Shown here one piece after another: positions 24,047 through 35,332 of a stretch of 64,000 nucleotides of DNA. The DNA comes from Linnemannia elongata (taxonomy: Eukaryota; Mortierellomycota; Mortierellomycetes; Mortierellales; Mortierellaceae), in the NCBI GenBank assembly GCA_036320915.1, contig JAXBDG010000003.1:1674001-1738000 (forward strand), read 5' to 3'. Made by a program: the position numbers and the translations under genes. Numbering within the stretch: position 1 is the first letter of the stretch; each line of letters opens with the position of its first letter. Under the pieces are notes generated by a model that saw nothing but the letters and a program-made list of their open reading frames with translations, searched no databases and had not been told where the DNA came from.

Positions 24047-24324
24047 GGAAATCAATGACACCCTAATACAACACGCCTCTACCTTTGCTTGGAGTGCCAC
24101 CTTTGCCCTATTAATAATCCCTGGGTCCGCCCACCTGCCTCCCTCGTTCGCTGTGGTAGCCCGACCAGACCGACAAGGAGGGCATTCATGAAGAGCGACA
24201 AGACAGCCAACAGCACCGACAAGAACAAGGACAGGAGTTGTTAGAAGATAGCGTCACATCCGAGTTGACGGCAATCCATCATTGTCCATTCCTCCCCCAC
24301 GGTATTTCAGGCTCCGCCGCAACC

Positions 24325-27300
24325 ATGACCATGGCCACCAAAACAACCGTTTCGATCGATGCTACAGTAGAAGCAACAGTGGCTTCTTTGGGAGGTGAGG
24401 ATTGTTCTGTGGGATCTGATGTTGACACACCAACAGCAGGGAAAGTAACAAAAGCCGAAAGACCAGCGGTAGTGGCGGCGGCAGTGGTGGACAAGCCTCA
24501 CACCGCTGTTTCAGGTGCTTCTTTGTCAGTGATTTCGTCCTCAAGTGATGTTATGACTGCTATTGCTGTCGACGATGATACAGCCCGGACAAGGCCAACA
24601 GAGGACGAAATGGGTATTCCAGTACAGCCCTCCTCCTTTTTGTTGTCTTCTTCCTCCTCTTCTTCTTCTGCCTCTTCAACATCCATTTCACTACTGTGCC
24701 ACACCTTCAAACAAAATCCCAATCTTAGTCAAAACACCACCACCCTTGAAGAGCAACAGCAAGCTGTTCCAACCGCACCTTCCTCCTTACCACCATGCTC
24801 CACTTCCATATCTTCATCTTCGGCCTCGACCTCGACTTCCTCGACATTTGTTGAAGGTTCTCTGGACGAAGTTTTGTTGACTGCTCTTCAGAATCGACAG
24901 GATCGACTGTTCTTGCTCAAGTTGGAGCGAGAGTATTGCAACTTTATCGAGGACCCAAGGTAACACAGAACGAAAACAAAACAAAAAAAAAGTGGTCAAT
25001 TGGGTGATTGGGCATTGGGTTAATAATCCCGTACCTTTGTCAATGGACTGAATTCCAAGATTCCAATTGCGAAGTAAGGAGTGAGGGTGGTTGTGTAAAG
25101 ATAGAAGGGAAGGGTAAAATTATTGTTTGGTCGATGGCTCTTTATGACTCATTTTGTGGGCCATCCTTTGTTAATTTTGTTGCCGTTTTGCTTTTTTTTT
25201 TTTCACTCATTCTTAACTATCTCCTTTATGGCCATTGATTTCTTTTCTATTGTTGCTGTTGTAATTTTGCAGCAAGGAGTTACTAGAGTTTCCATGGCTC
25301 AATTCGTATTTCCGGATGATGATCCACAGGTCAGCCATCTACTACCGGTTAGCTCGTACTGTTGACGCTGCCCAAAAGAAGATTGTCCTCTCCAAGACCG
25401 AACACAGCGCCATGTAAGGTTTTTCTACCTAATTTGTTCTCATTTCTTTATGCTCGGTTTCGTTCACGCGTCTTTTTTTTTTTTTGTTATGATTCTTAGC
25501 AATTGAGTTTTCGTCGCGCGATTCAAAAAACGATCGGTTCTGCTCATGAAATCATTTTCGTATTTTGTTTCATATTCCTTAGCCCAGAACTTCGATTCCA
25601 AGAACTTGTAGAGGAGGAGGATGATGTCCCTGTCAAATCATTGAGGGTCTTGAGAAGAAGTCCACCCCGCCCAATCAGTGCCTGTGAAGCTCGGGAGTCT
25701 ACGATGACCGCCACCACCATTCCTGGAGTCGCATCCTCGGCACCTACACAGTCTTCGCCATGGCAAGGGCCAGGAGGACAGTCGACTAGGAGTGGGAGTA
25801 TTCGAAGGGGGACTGGAGGCACTTTGGAACAGCGGGAGGCGGCATATGCGAAAGCTCGCGCGAGGATCTTTGACACTGGAGATGAAGATGAAGAGGAGAA
25901 GGAGAACGACCGTGAGGAGCATAAGCACCCGTGTCATGACGCGTCGTCAACGCCGAGGGGAGAAGCCCGTCGGTCGCCTTCAGTTACGTCGGGCACATCA
26001 TCATCAACAGCGAGAACAATTGTCAGTACAGCCGACTCGCTGTCAAACTTGGACCTTAGTCATGGACACGGGAACAGTAAGGCTAGGAGCGATATTACCC
26101 GACGTACCAGTACAAGTTCGACCGTCTCCTCGTCCTCCTCGTCTTCAGGGACCACCATGGCGGATATCAGTGCCCGGACCGATTTTGTCGGATCATGGAT
26201 GATGGGAAGCGGTGGGTACTCTATGCCTCACCCTCCCTCTGGCATGTACGACCATCGCAGTGTTGCGCGGAATAACGCGTCGTATTGTGAGTGCGGAGCA
26301 GATCATGGGTCATTAGGCCACGATATCGTGACTGGAATTCAGAACAACAACTCTTCGCGACGTGCATCATGTGCGTGTCACCACCATCGTCACCAGCCCC
26401 AAGAATCATATCATCACCACCACCCTGCGGTATGCTCTTGTCAGAACAGCCACGGATCTTCTCAGCAGAGCTCCTCTTCTGTAAGGCATCCTTCGTCGGC
26501 TCATGGTGGATACTCTGCTGCCACTACACTTCCTAGGCACCAGCAACCGCAGCGCCAGCAGCAGCATCAACAACAGCGACTGTTCAGCCCATGTAACCAG
26601 CATCATTATCCACAGCAATATCAACACCACCCTCACCAGCATCAGCACCAGCATCAGCACCAGCACCAGCACCATCCTGGATACCAGCATCCTGTGCAAT
26701 ATGGACACGCGCACGTATGTGCACGGTTAGACCCGCAGGCACAGCATCAACATCAACATCAACATCAAGGTCACCAGCAGCACCGTCAGACGCATTTTAA
26801 CCAGCAATATCAGACTCACCATCACCAACAGCCGCATCAGCCTCACTGCTTCATTCCCCACCATGCCTCCTCTCACCATCACCACCAACATAACAGAGGC
26901 TCCGGAGGTAGCAATTCTGGCTTCCAAGACCCGCGCTGGCTCGACTGCATCGCTCGTCCGGAGATGCCATCCTCCCACCAAAATGCCTCCCCGACCAATA
27001 GCGTCAGTGGAATGGTCATGGAATCGAACCCGATAACCATTCAGGATGTACCTCCACCACATCCAGGACTGTTCCAAGTTTCCGTGCGACCCTACCCTTC
27101 TTCGAATGGCTATAGACCCTACCGCCAAGGGATCTCGCTCCCACAGCAGATGACTCGACAAGCTCAGCAGCGACAGCATCATCATCATCCGGGGCAAGGT
27201 CAAACTCAAGGGCAGCAGGGCCAAGGACTAAACCAAGGTGGACAAAGAAAATATCAACAGCGTCAACAGGGCAGCGCACCCAATACTCGCCTGCAGCAAC

Positions 27301-27710
27301 AACAGCAACGCGGACAACAGCAACCACAACAACACCAGCAACAAAAGCTGAGTGTCGGATCAATTGATCATCCCCACTCCCCCGCACCTTCCTCTTCTTA
27401 TGCCTCTCCCTCATCGTCCACATCGTCTTCCTCATCTACAAAAAGGCACTCCCACGGTGGGAACGAAGGTCGAAAGGAAGAGCGAGCAGCATCTTCTCAT
27501 ACCCGCCACCACAATCACCGCCAGCAGGAGCAGCATCATCAACAACAGGATACTATGAAAAGTCGCGAGGACTCGATACACGTTCCGATCACGGTCTACG
27601 ATGTGGAGCGCAGGCCGCCCAAATCAACGGAACTCTACGATCCATATGCCGCCACTAATACTCCTGCGTGTGGAAGCGGTAGCAAATCCCGGGATCGCCA
27701 CAAGCACTAG
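24325..27710 (+). CDS. R3H and SUZ domain RNA-binding protein with long His/Gln-rich tail
   Basis: Exons 24325-24959, 25273-25413 and 25583-27710 join in phase to give 967 residues. Residues 1-185 are Ser/Thr/Ala-rich. The R3H domain (about 190-275) starts LLTALQNRQDRLFLLKLERE and has the defining Arg226 and His230 in NSYFRMMIHR; it binds single-stranded nucleic acid. A SUZ-like region follows (about 285-360: LRVLRRSPPRP ... LEQREAAYAKARARIF), as in the R3HDM/ARPP21/Encore family of cytoplasmic mRNA-binding proteins. The remaining 600 residues are a His/Gln/Ser-rich, probably disordered tail that could drive granule formation (inference). ACC ATG ACC ATG GCC was taken as start after a likely leader acceptor. 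The gene is convergent with the Zn2Cys6 factor, whose stop is 218 bases away. Confidence 0.87.
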
Positions 27711-27906
27711 TACATACAAGCTCTCGGGATCAATTCAGTACATACATACACGCAACGTTTCTATTCTTATTCCTTTTTGTAAATTCTACCGTCCTCACAC
27801 ATTGCTTTTAGTTTTTTTTTTTTGTTTGTCTGTTTGTTGTTTGTTTGCTTTTGCTTCGTCGTTCTTTGTGCAAAAAAGAATTGTATTATCATTTTTCCTG
27901 ACAAAA

Positions 27907-27912
27907 AATAAA
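27907..27912 (+). terminator. AATAAA poly(A) signal for the R3H-SUZ gene
   Basis: Canonical signal 197 bases after the stop. A normal cleavage distance would end the transcript inside the last exon of the convergent transcription factor. Confidence 0.55.
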
Positions 27913-27928
27913 GTACAGTGCACTAAAG

Positions 27929-30900
27929 TCAACTACTCCACGATTGGCCAACGATGGTTGCTTGAGCCTGCTGCTGCTGCTGCTGCTGCTGCGGATGGTG
28001 ATGGTGATGGTTCGCGCCAGCTCCTGAACTGCCATTGTTCAGAAAATACTCGTATTCGGCCGGCGACTGCGAGGGAAGGAGTGGCTGCTGGAGCTGGTGC
28101 TGATGTTGCTGCTGGTGTTGAAGATGAGCTGCCGCGTGTTGAAGAGACCGTTGTTGCTGGTGATGATGATGATGAAGGGCTGTTGATGGGTGCTGCTGAG
28201 AGACTGGAGTCGGCACCGCACCCTGCGATGCATATCCATTGCTCATCAACGTCCCGTTGGGTGTGAGCGTTCCAGAAGATGATGAGTGGTGCTGGTCGAT
28301 CAATTTCACCGCGTCGCTCCCACTCGCTTCGCCCTCGCTGTCCATGAGGTCGTTACGAGTCATGCTCTGAGCTAATGGGTGCAATCGACTGGCATGGATC
28401 AAGCTGCTGCTGCTGGCATTGCTGTGGTTCATATCCAAGGGACTGTTCTCCGCTACAGCCGGCAGACTGTTCTCCAACTTTATAGCAGCTCCGCCTCCAC
28501 CGTTGCCACCGCTAGAGCTCGTGCTGGATCCATCGTTGCTCCTCAGCTGACTATTCGATCCTCCATTCTGCATGTACATGATCCATTCGTCGTTATCCAT
28601 CGAAGTCGGGGAGTTCCAGAGAGTGGCGGCAAAGGGGTTATGATACAAGGTGATGCCGCCGGTGGTGCTTCCGGTTTCTGCAGAGATTGTGGGGAGGCCA
28701 TTTACCACTGAAGCAGAACCTGGGGAAGCGAAAGGATCAACGAGAGGCGAGTTGAAAAAGTTCGAGTCCGAAGGCACCACGGCATCGACAGAATTTCCAG
28801 GTATATATATCGATGTAGCGGAGTTGTTGGATAATGTGCCAGCAATGGAACCGGATGACATGATGTTTCCAGGCGTAGGCGAAGTGTTCTTGGTCTGCCT
28901 TGGTCGACGGGGAAGTGGTGCATGGCCCTGAGTCAACCCAGGATGGGTCCGCACTTGGTTTTGCGCATGATGAGGTGAAACAGGGCTGAAGTACGGCGTT
29001 GGAGAAAAGTGCCTCGAGTTGCGGCCTGTGGGCTCTGTATGGCGAATGCCTGGTGCTTGATAGTATCCCATGATCTGGTCGACGTCAAACGCAAACGACT
29101 GCTCCTTTGGAACCATGGTGCTCTGAAGAATGTCCAACTGGGCAGGGTTGACACCATTCAATACTGATGCCGTATCGGCGTCATTCCTCACCGTAACCTT
29201 GAAGCCTATTTTTAATTTGGTGGCGTAAAGTACATTAATATTAGAATGAAGGAGGCAAGCAACATATATTTTCAACAATATGAAAAAGAGAAAAGTGGAG
29301 ATATTACCTTCGACTGAGCAGGGAAGCTCAATACTGCGCGCTTTCAAGAGATTCTTGATGTTGTTTCCGCACCACTTGCTGCTGATCCAGACATCCTCCA
29401 TGACAGACAAGCATCGCAGGGTCTCAACCGTGCGCAGTTTGGCTGAAGCAGCCAGGACTGGATCCATGCTCGTGCAGTTAGTGATGTGCACAAGGCCTGC
29501 GGTAAAAAAGTTGAAGACAGCGCTGTGAAGAAGGCACTTCAAACGAGGAACATCCCTGTTTCCATCCGCTGCGCGCATCAGGTTGCTGGCCATCTCGATG
29601 CAGTTGTTGGCAGCCGAGGTGCAGATCGAAAGAGAGATTGAGGAGTCGTTGGGGTTATTGTACGCTGACTTATGGCTGTATGGTCGATGCAGCAAGATCA
29701 GCGTTGTGTAGAACGTCATGTGAAGAGTACAGACAAAGTTGCCTGGCTCCTGCTGAACAGACCGGAACTGCAAATGAGGCGGCAAGGTCAAGAGCCAGTC
29801 CGTCAGCTCCTTGTCCAGTTGCTCCAGAGGTGCGGGGTTCATCAGTGAGCTCGACATGGCTGTTGCGCGGGAGAGAGGGCTGTACAAGCTGACCATGACT
29901 CGACCCATTATCCTTGTCAACGAGGCCATGTAGACAAAGTTCTTTTCAGAATGTGGAGAGGGTCCTGACAAAGTCGCAGTGGCACCATCCAGTCTGTACT
30001 CGAGCTGTATGTTTTCCTCGTCAATACCCTCAGGATATGTAGCATCCACATCGTGCTCGTTGATACCCTATAGGCAATGCAACATGAAGATTAGTGTCAT
30101 AGGTCAAGACGCTAAATTTGCCACCAAAATTGCGATTGCAAAAGCTTTGTATGGATAGTTATGTACCTGTGGCCTGCCAAAGGCTGCTGAGACGAGGCGG
30201 TCTGCGACAAAACAAGTCCACCAGATGCGGTTGCGCTCTTCCCGGTCAAGCACTGGCATGTGCGGGTTGAGCTTCATACAGTCCCTATTCAAGCCTAAGT
30301 GCTGAGCCATGCGGATCGAGAGCCCGATAAACATCCAGGCACGGTATCCGCCTCCAGTTCCCATCTGCTGGTAGGAGAGCAAGACCAAAGCTCCCACGCA
30401 GTACATATCTGGCGCGTCGTAAATTGTATCCAGAATCTCCTTTGCCTTTTCCACAAATCGAACACCGACGGTTTCAGGCTTGGTGGGATCTGTCCTGAGC
30501 GAGAGGTCGTCGGAAAAGCGTGCTGCCAAGGCAAAAATACTGTTCAGCAAAAACAGGAACGAAGGACTGTACTGCTTCGTTTGAAGACGTTTGAGAAACT
30601 TGGACCAGACAAACACAGGCGCGAAAGGGTGAACGTAGGTGAAGTAGAGGTTGAGCAGATTGGTCATAAGCTCGGGCGAAGGCAAATCGGGGTTGTCGAG
30701 AAATTTTTGGGCTGCAGGCTGCTCACGTTCCCGAATTGAGTATCCGCCCCAGTGTCGGCGGTTGTAGAACATGGGCGAGGATTTGCCGACGTAACGCTCG
30801 AGTCCCTTGTGGTCCAATGTCAGGTGTCCCATATCTTCCTCGAGGTCGTCCAGGTCATGACTATGGCTCGGTGGTGTATGAACTCCTAGTTGGGGAAGGG

Positions 30901-32363
30901 TGTCGAGCCCAGGAGAACGTTCATGGTATTCGCTGTTGGAGTGGTTTGAGCTGAGAACAGGAGAGGGTGTTCCAAATGCCGGGAAGGCACTGTCCCTCAG
31001 TAGGTCCTGGTGAAGAGGGACGACGAGGTTGGAGTCCAACATATCATCGGTGTGAGTCTGAGACATTGCTTCGGGGCTTCGACTCGAGTCCAGCTGCAAG
31101 TCAAGGTGAGAAGGATGCTGAGATTGTACGACCTGGTGGGGCTGAAATGTGTTATCAGCCTGAAAATGAGATTGGAGTTGCTGCTGTTGATGCTCCATCG
31201 AGAAGTCCTGTAAAGGCGGAGGGTGATGCTGGTGCTCCATTTGGACTTGTTGCATATTTTGGAGTGGCCGTTCGCTGTTCGCCTGCATCGTTTCGTCCTC
31301 CAGTGTCGAACTCTGCTTGCCCTTTGTAGATTTCCGCCGCCGTGGTTTTGAGCCCGTCGAAGATAAACTTGGAGGATTGGATCCGTTTTCATCGCCCGAA
31401 CCGCCAGTTGGTTCTCCTTCTACAAAACCGCCAACGATTGACTCCATACGGTGTAAACGATCCTCGATGCCATTGATATGGCCTATAGAAACGAAGAGTC
31501 AAAATAAAGAGTACGGGGTGAGCAAGCCGTTCGCATGCTTTGCCTTCCAGCGATGTTTCCTGTGTCATGAGGTGACACTTACGTCCAGCGCCTTTGGGTG
31601 GGCCACGTTTCTTGGTAGGATCGAGATACAGGCCTAAAGAAGAGCAATTGGCACATTGATGTCAGAGGTATGAAGCACAAACGATACATGCGTGACTTTT
31701 TCAAGACTTCAATAGATACATACAATACAATTGATGAACACAACCACTTACAAGGAATCTGGAGCAGCTCGCAGCTTGAGCACATATCGGCCTTTGCATC
31801 TAAAAAAGGGTCAAATGGTCAAAGGTGAATCTATTAAAAGTCCACTCGTTGTTGCTGAAGTTGTGGGTAAGCTGCTTGCTGCCATGCGACGCTGTAATTG
31901 CACCAATCGACGACATACCGCACTTGATTTTTTTTCTGGAGGAAATATGGTAAATGAAAAAAAGAAAATAAGCGGATGAGGGAAAAGTTAGCTTCCAGAT
32001 TTATTTTTTTTGGTTTTTAAACACAAGGTGTGAACCAGTCTGGGTCATCTTGCGGTATCAGACATAGCAAACAGGTGGGTTGCCCGCAGGAAAAATGTGA
32101 AGAGGTAATAGCGACTTACTTTCTACAGTTATCGCAGGCTATGTAGGAAGGAGTTTTAGGACAACACAGTGGGCAAGTGAGAGGAGTCAGATATGAGCGA
32201 TGATAAAATGTGGATTAGAAAGCAAGCTCTCCCCCCTCGTACGGTTCTCATTGTAGTGTTTCGACTGAGGAAATGATGCGAGTGGCGGCGGAGACGCATA
32301 TATGTAGTCGGGGTAGATACCTTTGGTGACCCGCTGGCGCTCCTTGTGTTCGTCTTTAGACAT
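27929..32363 (-). CDS. Zn2Cys6 fungal-specific transcription factor
   Basis: Eight exons on the minus strand: 32363-32321, 32138-32120, 31935-31919, 31799-31752, 31633-31583, 31482-30167, 30067-29308, 29205-27929. All are in phase, giving 1176 residues. The binuclear zinc cluster is complete (Cys16, 19, 26, 33, 36, 43; CX2CX6CX6CX2CX6C) and is followed by the KKRGPPKG linker and a short coiled region (IEDRLHRMESIV). The cluster is assembled from five exons, two of only 19 and 17 nt. After a Gln/His-rich stretch comes the fungal-specific regulatory domain (about 260-690), with LLNLYFTYVHPFAPVFVWSK, GLSIRMAQHLGLNRD, RNRIWWTCFVADRLVSAAFG and INEHDVDATYP. The C-terminal 420 residues are Ser/Gly/Gln-rich. 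The target pathway is unknown; the KRGPPKG linker resembles XlnR-type regulators. Confidence 0.92.
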
Positions 32364-32474
32364 GTTGGATGGCTGTGCTTCTGCTCACAATATATCTACT
32401 TGTATTTTTTGTTGTGGTTGATGTTGCTGTTGTGCTGTGACTGAGTGGAGGATAATAATGTCGATACTTGGCGA

Positions 32475-32540
32475 GCGAGCGAGTGAGTGAGTGACTGAGT
32501 GAAGTGAGTGAATGAGTGAGTATGAGTGAGTGAGTGGGAG
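32475..32540 (+). repeat. GAGT-type imperfect tetranucleotide repeat
   Basis: GAGTGAGTGAGTGA-type units with occasional substitutions, about 110-180 bases upstream of the Zn2Cys6 start codon. Confidence 0.7.
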
Positions 32541-32904
32541 TGGGAGAAGTTGAGAGCGGAGACGAATTGAGAAGATACTGGACGTATAGGAGCGAGTGAG
32601 GCGCTACGTGAGTGAGAGACGAGGAAAGGAAGGAGGGTAAAGGAGAGGAGCAAAGAGTGAGAGGTCAGTAGCTGAATGGAGTGGAGCAGGAAAGTAGAAA
32701 ACAAGAAGAGAAGAGGAAAAGGAAGGAAGAAAGAAGAAAAAGGGAAGAGAAGGGATGACGATCAAGACGCAATGAGAATGAGAGTGAGGGACTGGGGTGG
32801 GATGGACAGAACAGACCCAAAGAAAGCAAAGAAGACGAATAGAGAGAAGGAAAACAGCGCTGCAGGCCAATAAAAAAAGGAACTCGAGGAATCCTTCTAA
32901 ACGT

Positions 32905-32906
<2 letters not shown>

Positions 32907-32942
<36 letters not shown>
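32907..32942 (+). repeat. T36 homopolymer tract
   Basis: Uninterrupted run of T about 545 bases upstream of the minus-strand Zn2Cys6 start. Confidence 0.9.
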
Positions 32943-34151
32943 CCACTTCCTTCGCTTTTAGAAGAAGGAAGGATGACTGAGCATTTGTGGGTGCAAGCTG
33001 CAAACAAGAAAAAAAAAAGAAGACAAAGGAATGGGCTGTTGTTGATGGGCAGTGCGTGTGAGTGTAAGTGTGGGTGAGTTGGATGGTGTTCATTCACTTT
33101 TTGTTCATTTGTGAAATGAGGAGGAAGGGATGGGGTTGATGAGTATGAAAGAGAATAGAAGTGGGAAGCGAGATCAATTACCCGAGGAAAGACAAGACAA
33201 GAGAGAAGAGGCGGGTGCGTGTGTTTTATGTAGCTGTGTGTCAATTGGGTGGTGTGAATGCGTGTAGGTGTATTTGTATGTGAAAGTTGTAGGTGCGTGT
33301 GTACCGTACAAGTTTAAAAATAATAAGCGTGGACGGAAAGAAGAAAGGAGGGAGGGTGTGAGGGTGGGTGCGGAGCGAAGTCAAGACAGAGGAAGAGAGT
33401 GAGAAGGCAAGAGAAGAAAAACTTGAGATAAATGAAGTAAACAAAAGAAAACAAGCGAGGGGAGGTTATAACTTGAATGAATAAACAAACCAAGGAGCGA
33501 TGGAGGGAAGGAAGACAATGACAAAAAGAAGAGAACAAAAGGTAGGAACCCACTTTCGAGAAGACCGATTGATTGAAAAAATGAAGGTGGTCCTTGAACC
33601 GTTCATTATTTATATGCATATGCTTTATTAAGCCGCGCCAGGGGCATCACTTCCACATACATGCATTTATTGGAACTGCTTGCTCAAATGGTTTGTTCAT
33701 TGAAAGTGTGCAGTGATCGAGTATGTCGTTTTGTGGTTCGCCCTTTCTGTTCATCTCCTCTCCTGACCTGACTTGGAGCAAAAGCTGCACCGCAATGAAT
33801 AAAAAACCCTTACGTTTTTCTTGTCGTCGCAGTGAAAAGCAAATGACACCAACAACAACAACAACAAGCGCAAAGGCACTTATCTGTATTGGAGATGTTC
33901 TGCTGGCGGTAATCTCCTTTTTTTTTGAAAAAAAAACACCAAGGTGCGCAGTTCTTTTCGATTGTGTCCCTTGCTTTGAGTTGTCTTTTTTCTCTCTCCT
34001 CCTACTCGTTCCAATGCACACAGAGGCACGCACACATCCCCCTCCCCACAGTCGGACTAACGAGAAGAACAACGAGAAAGGGAACAGAGTTACGGGAGCA
34101 CATTTGTCCTGGTGGACAAAAAAAAACAATAAAATCATTATCAACATCAAC

Positions 34152-34432
34152 ATGAGCGGCATGTCAAAACGTCGCAAATTGGACATCTCGACTCTTGATC
34201 TGGACAAACTTGACCCACAAGGTTTGCTCCTCTTTCCTTTTCCTGTCAAACCTACCCTGTTTACACACGCTCAACTTCCCTTTTTCTTCTTTTCACTAAA
34301 CGCACACACGCACACACAGTTCAAAACCCTTCGATATATTTTGCTCAGACATACTCCGATGCAGTCATCTCTCGCTCACTCGAATACTCGCCCTCTCTTC
34401 AAATTTGTACTCTTTCAAATCCGAATCAATAG
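34152..34432 (+). CDS. Possible short spliced gene, unrecognised
   Basis: The ATG at 34152 opens a coding-like stretch (MSGMSKRRKLDISTLDLDKL) that runs into GTTTGCTCC, a weak donor. Splicing to the acceptor CACACACAG at 34319 keeps phase (exons 34152-34221 and 34320-34432). It gives 60 residues ending NPSIYFAQTYSDAVISRS...NPNQ. A CTAAA branch-like site lies about 24 bases before the acceptor. Further splice signals (donor CTGTAAGTCC at 34453, acceptor CCCTGCAG near 34597) allow other C-termini, so the true structure is unclear. It could also be a gene remnant. No family recognised. Confidence 0.3.
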
Positions 34433-35332
34433 CTCCCTTCTCAACATCCTCTGTAAGTCCGTCAACCTGAATATGTTGGTTGGATACCCCCCCCCCTTTT
34501 CGCTTTCATCTTTGTGTTTCTCCCTCCCCCGCCACGTAGTAAAGACAGCTACTGTAACATAAACAAGCGGAAAACAGTGTGCTCGGTCCCTGCAGATGAA
34601 TGTCTCGGATCCACGGCAACGAACGAACGTTAGTTTCAACCCTCTATTTCATCATCCGTCATTTGATCACCTTTTAATTGCTTCTCGTTCCTTACGGAGA
34701 GTTTTTTTTTTTTTTGTAAAAACAAATTGGCGCTCAGCTGGTCGGTAGCCGCGGTGCCCCAGATTATCAATGAAGGAACAGGGCTTTTCTCTTTTTATTT
34801 GTTCAAGAGAAACGAGAGAGAAGTCAGTCCGTGGAAGGAATTGTTCCCCGACGCGATCATGAACGAGACGGAATGAAAGATTGAAGAAGAAACGGAGTCA
34901 TTGAAAAATGCAAGCTTTGCTATCTTTCTGGTTTGTTTATTCTTTTTTTTTCTGGCCCAGACTTGTCAATCGACCTTTTTTTTTGGAGAAATGCCAAGAT
35001 GCAAAAAAGTAAAAGCGACAGTTAATGAAAAAAAAAGCATCTGGTGTTCGTTTAATTTGTGCTTTTGGTCTTCTGGAAGAGTGGAATAGAGCCCTTTCTC
35101 TTCTTATGCCAGGTCCTGAACAAAGATATTCCTCTTTCCCGAGAATCCAACTCTTGCATTTTCATTGGCTACTTCTTGACAGGTGGCCAAAAAGGGTCAA
35201 AGAGCATTGAAAACATCAAATAAAAGAAAGTGAGCGGCGATCGCAGATTATTTCTTTTTGTCGGCTGTGTACAAAAAAGACATACAAAAAAAAATCTACG
35301 AGAATCTACTCCTTCCTGTGCCCTCTCCTGAA
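34433..35332. other. Non-coding interval before the 3' end of the GET5-like gene
   Basis: A/T-rich sequence with short T and A runs. I see no supported gene. Part is 3' UTR of the minus-strand GET5-like gene. Any extra exon of the doubtful 34152 gene would lie in the first 250 bases. Confidence 0.4.

Larger units (their letters stand above)
22006..24324. other. 3' UTR of the Con7-like gene, then promoter and CT-rich leader of the R3H gene
   Basis: No coding region found. 22006-22300 is the 3' UTR, including a CTTTT-type repeat near 22085-22112. A TATA box at 22969-22976 is followed by a CT-rich block (22980-23840), as expected for a plus-strand leader. A T38 and an A27 tract then face each other at 23943-24046. 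GGTATTTCAG ending at 24310 is a likely acceptor of a leader intron just before the chosen ATG. Confidence 0.5.
32364..34151. other. Promoter and leader of the Zn2Cys6 gene, shared with a doubtful plus-strand ORF
   Basis: From 32400 to 33560 the plus strand is AG-rich, which is CT-rich in the sense of the minus-strand gene. It includes GAGT-type tetranucleotide repeats (about 32475-32540) and a T36 tract (32907-32942). From about 33900 the plus strand becomes CT-rich, which hints at a plus-strand leader. No solid coding region. Confidence 0.5.

Noticed and set aside
33723..34562. 279-codon plus-strand open frame
   Set aside because: Runs through CT-rich and intron-like sequence; only the segment from 34152 looks coding, and that is reported separately.
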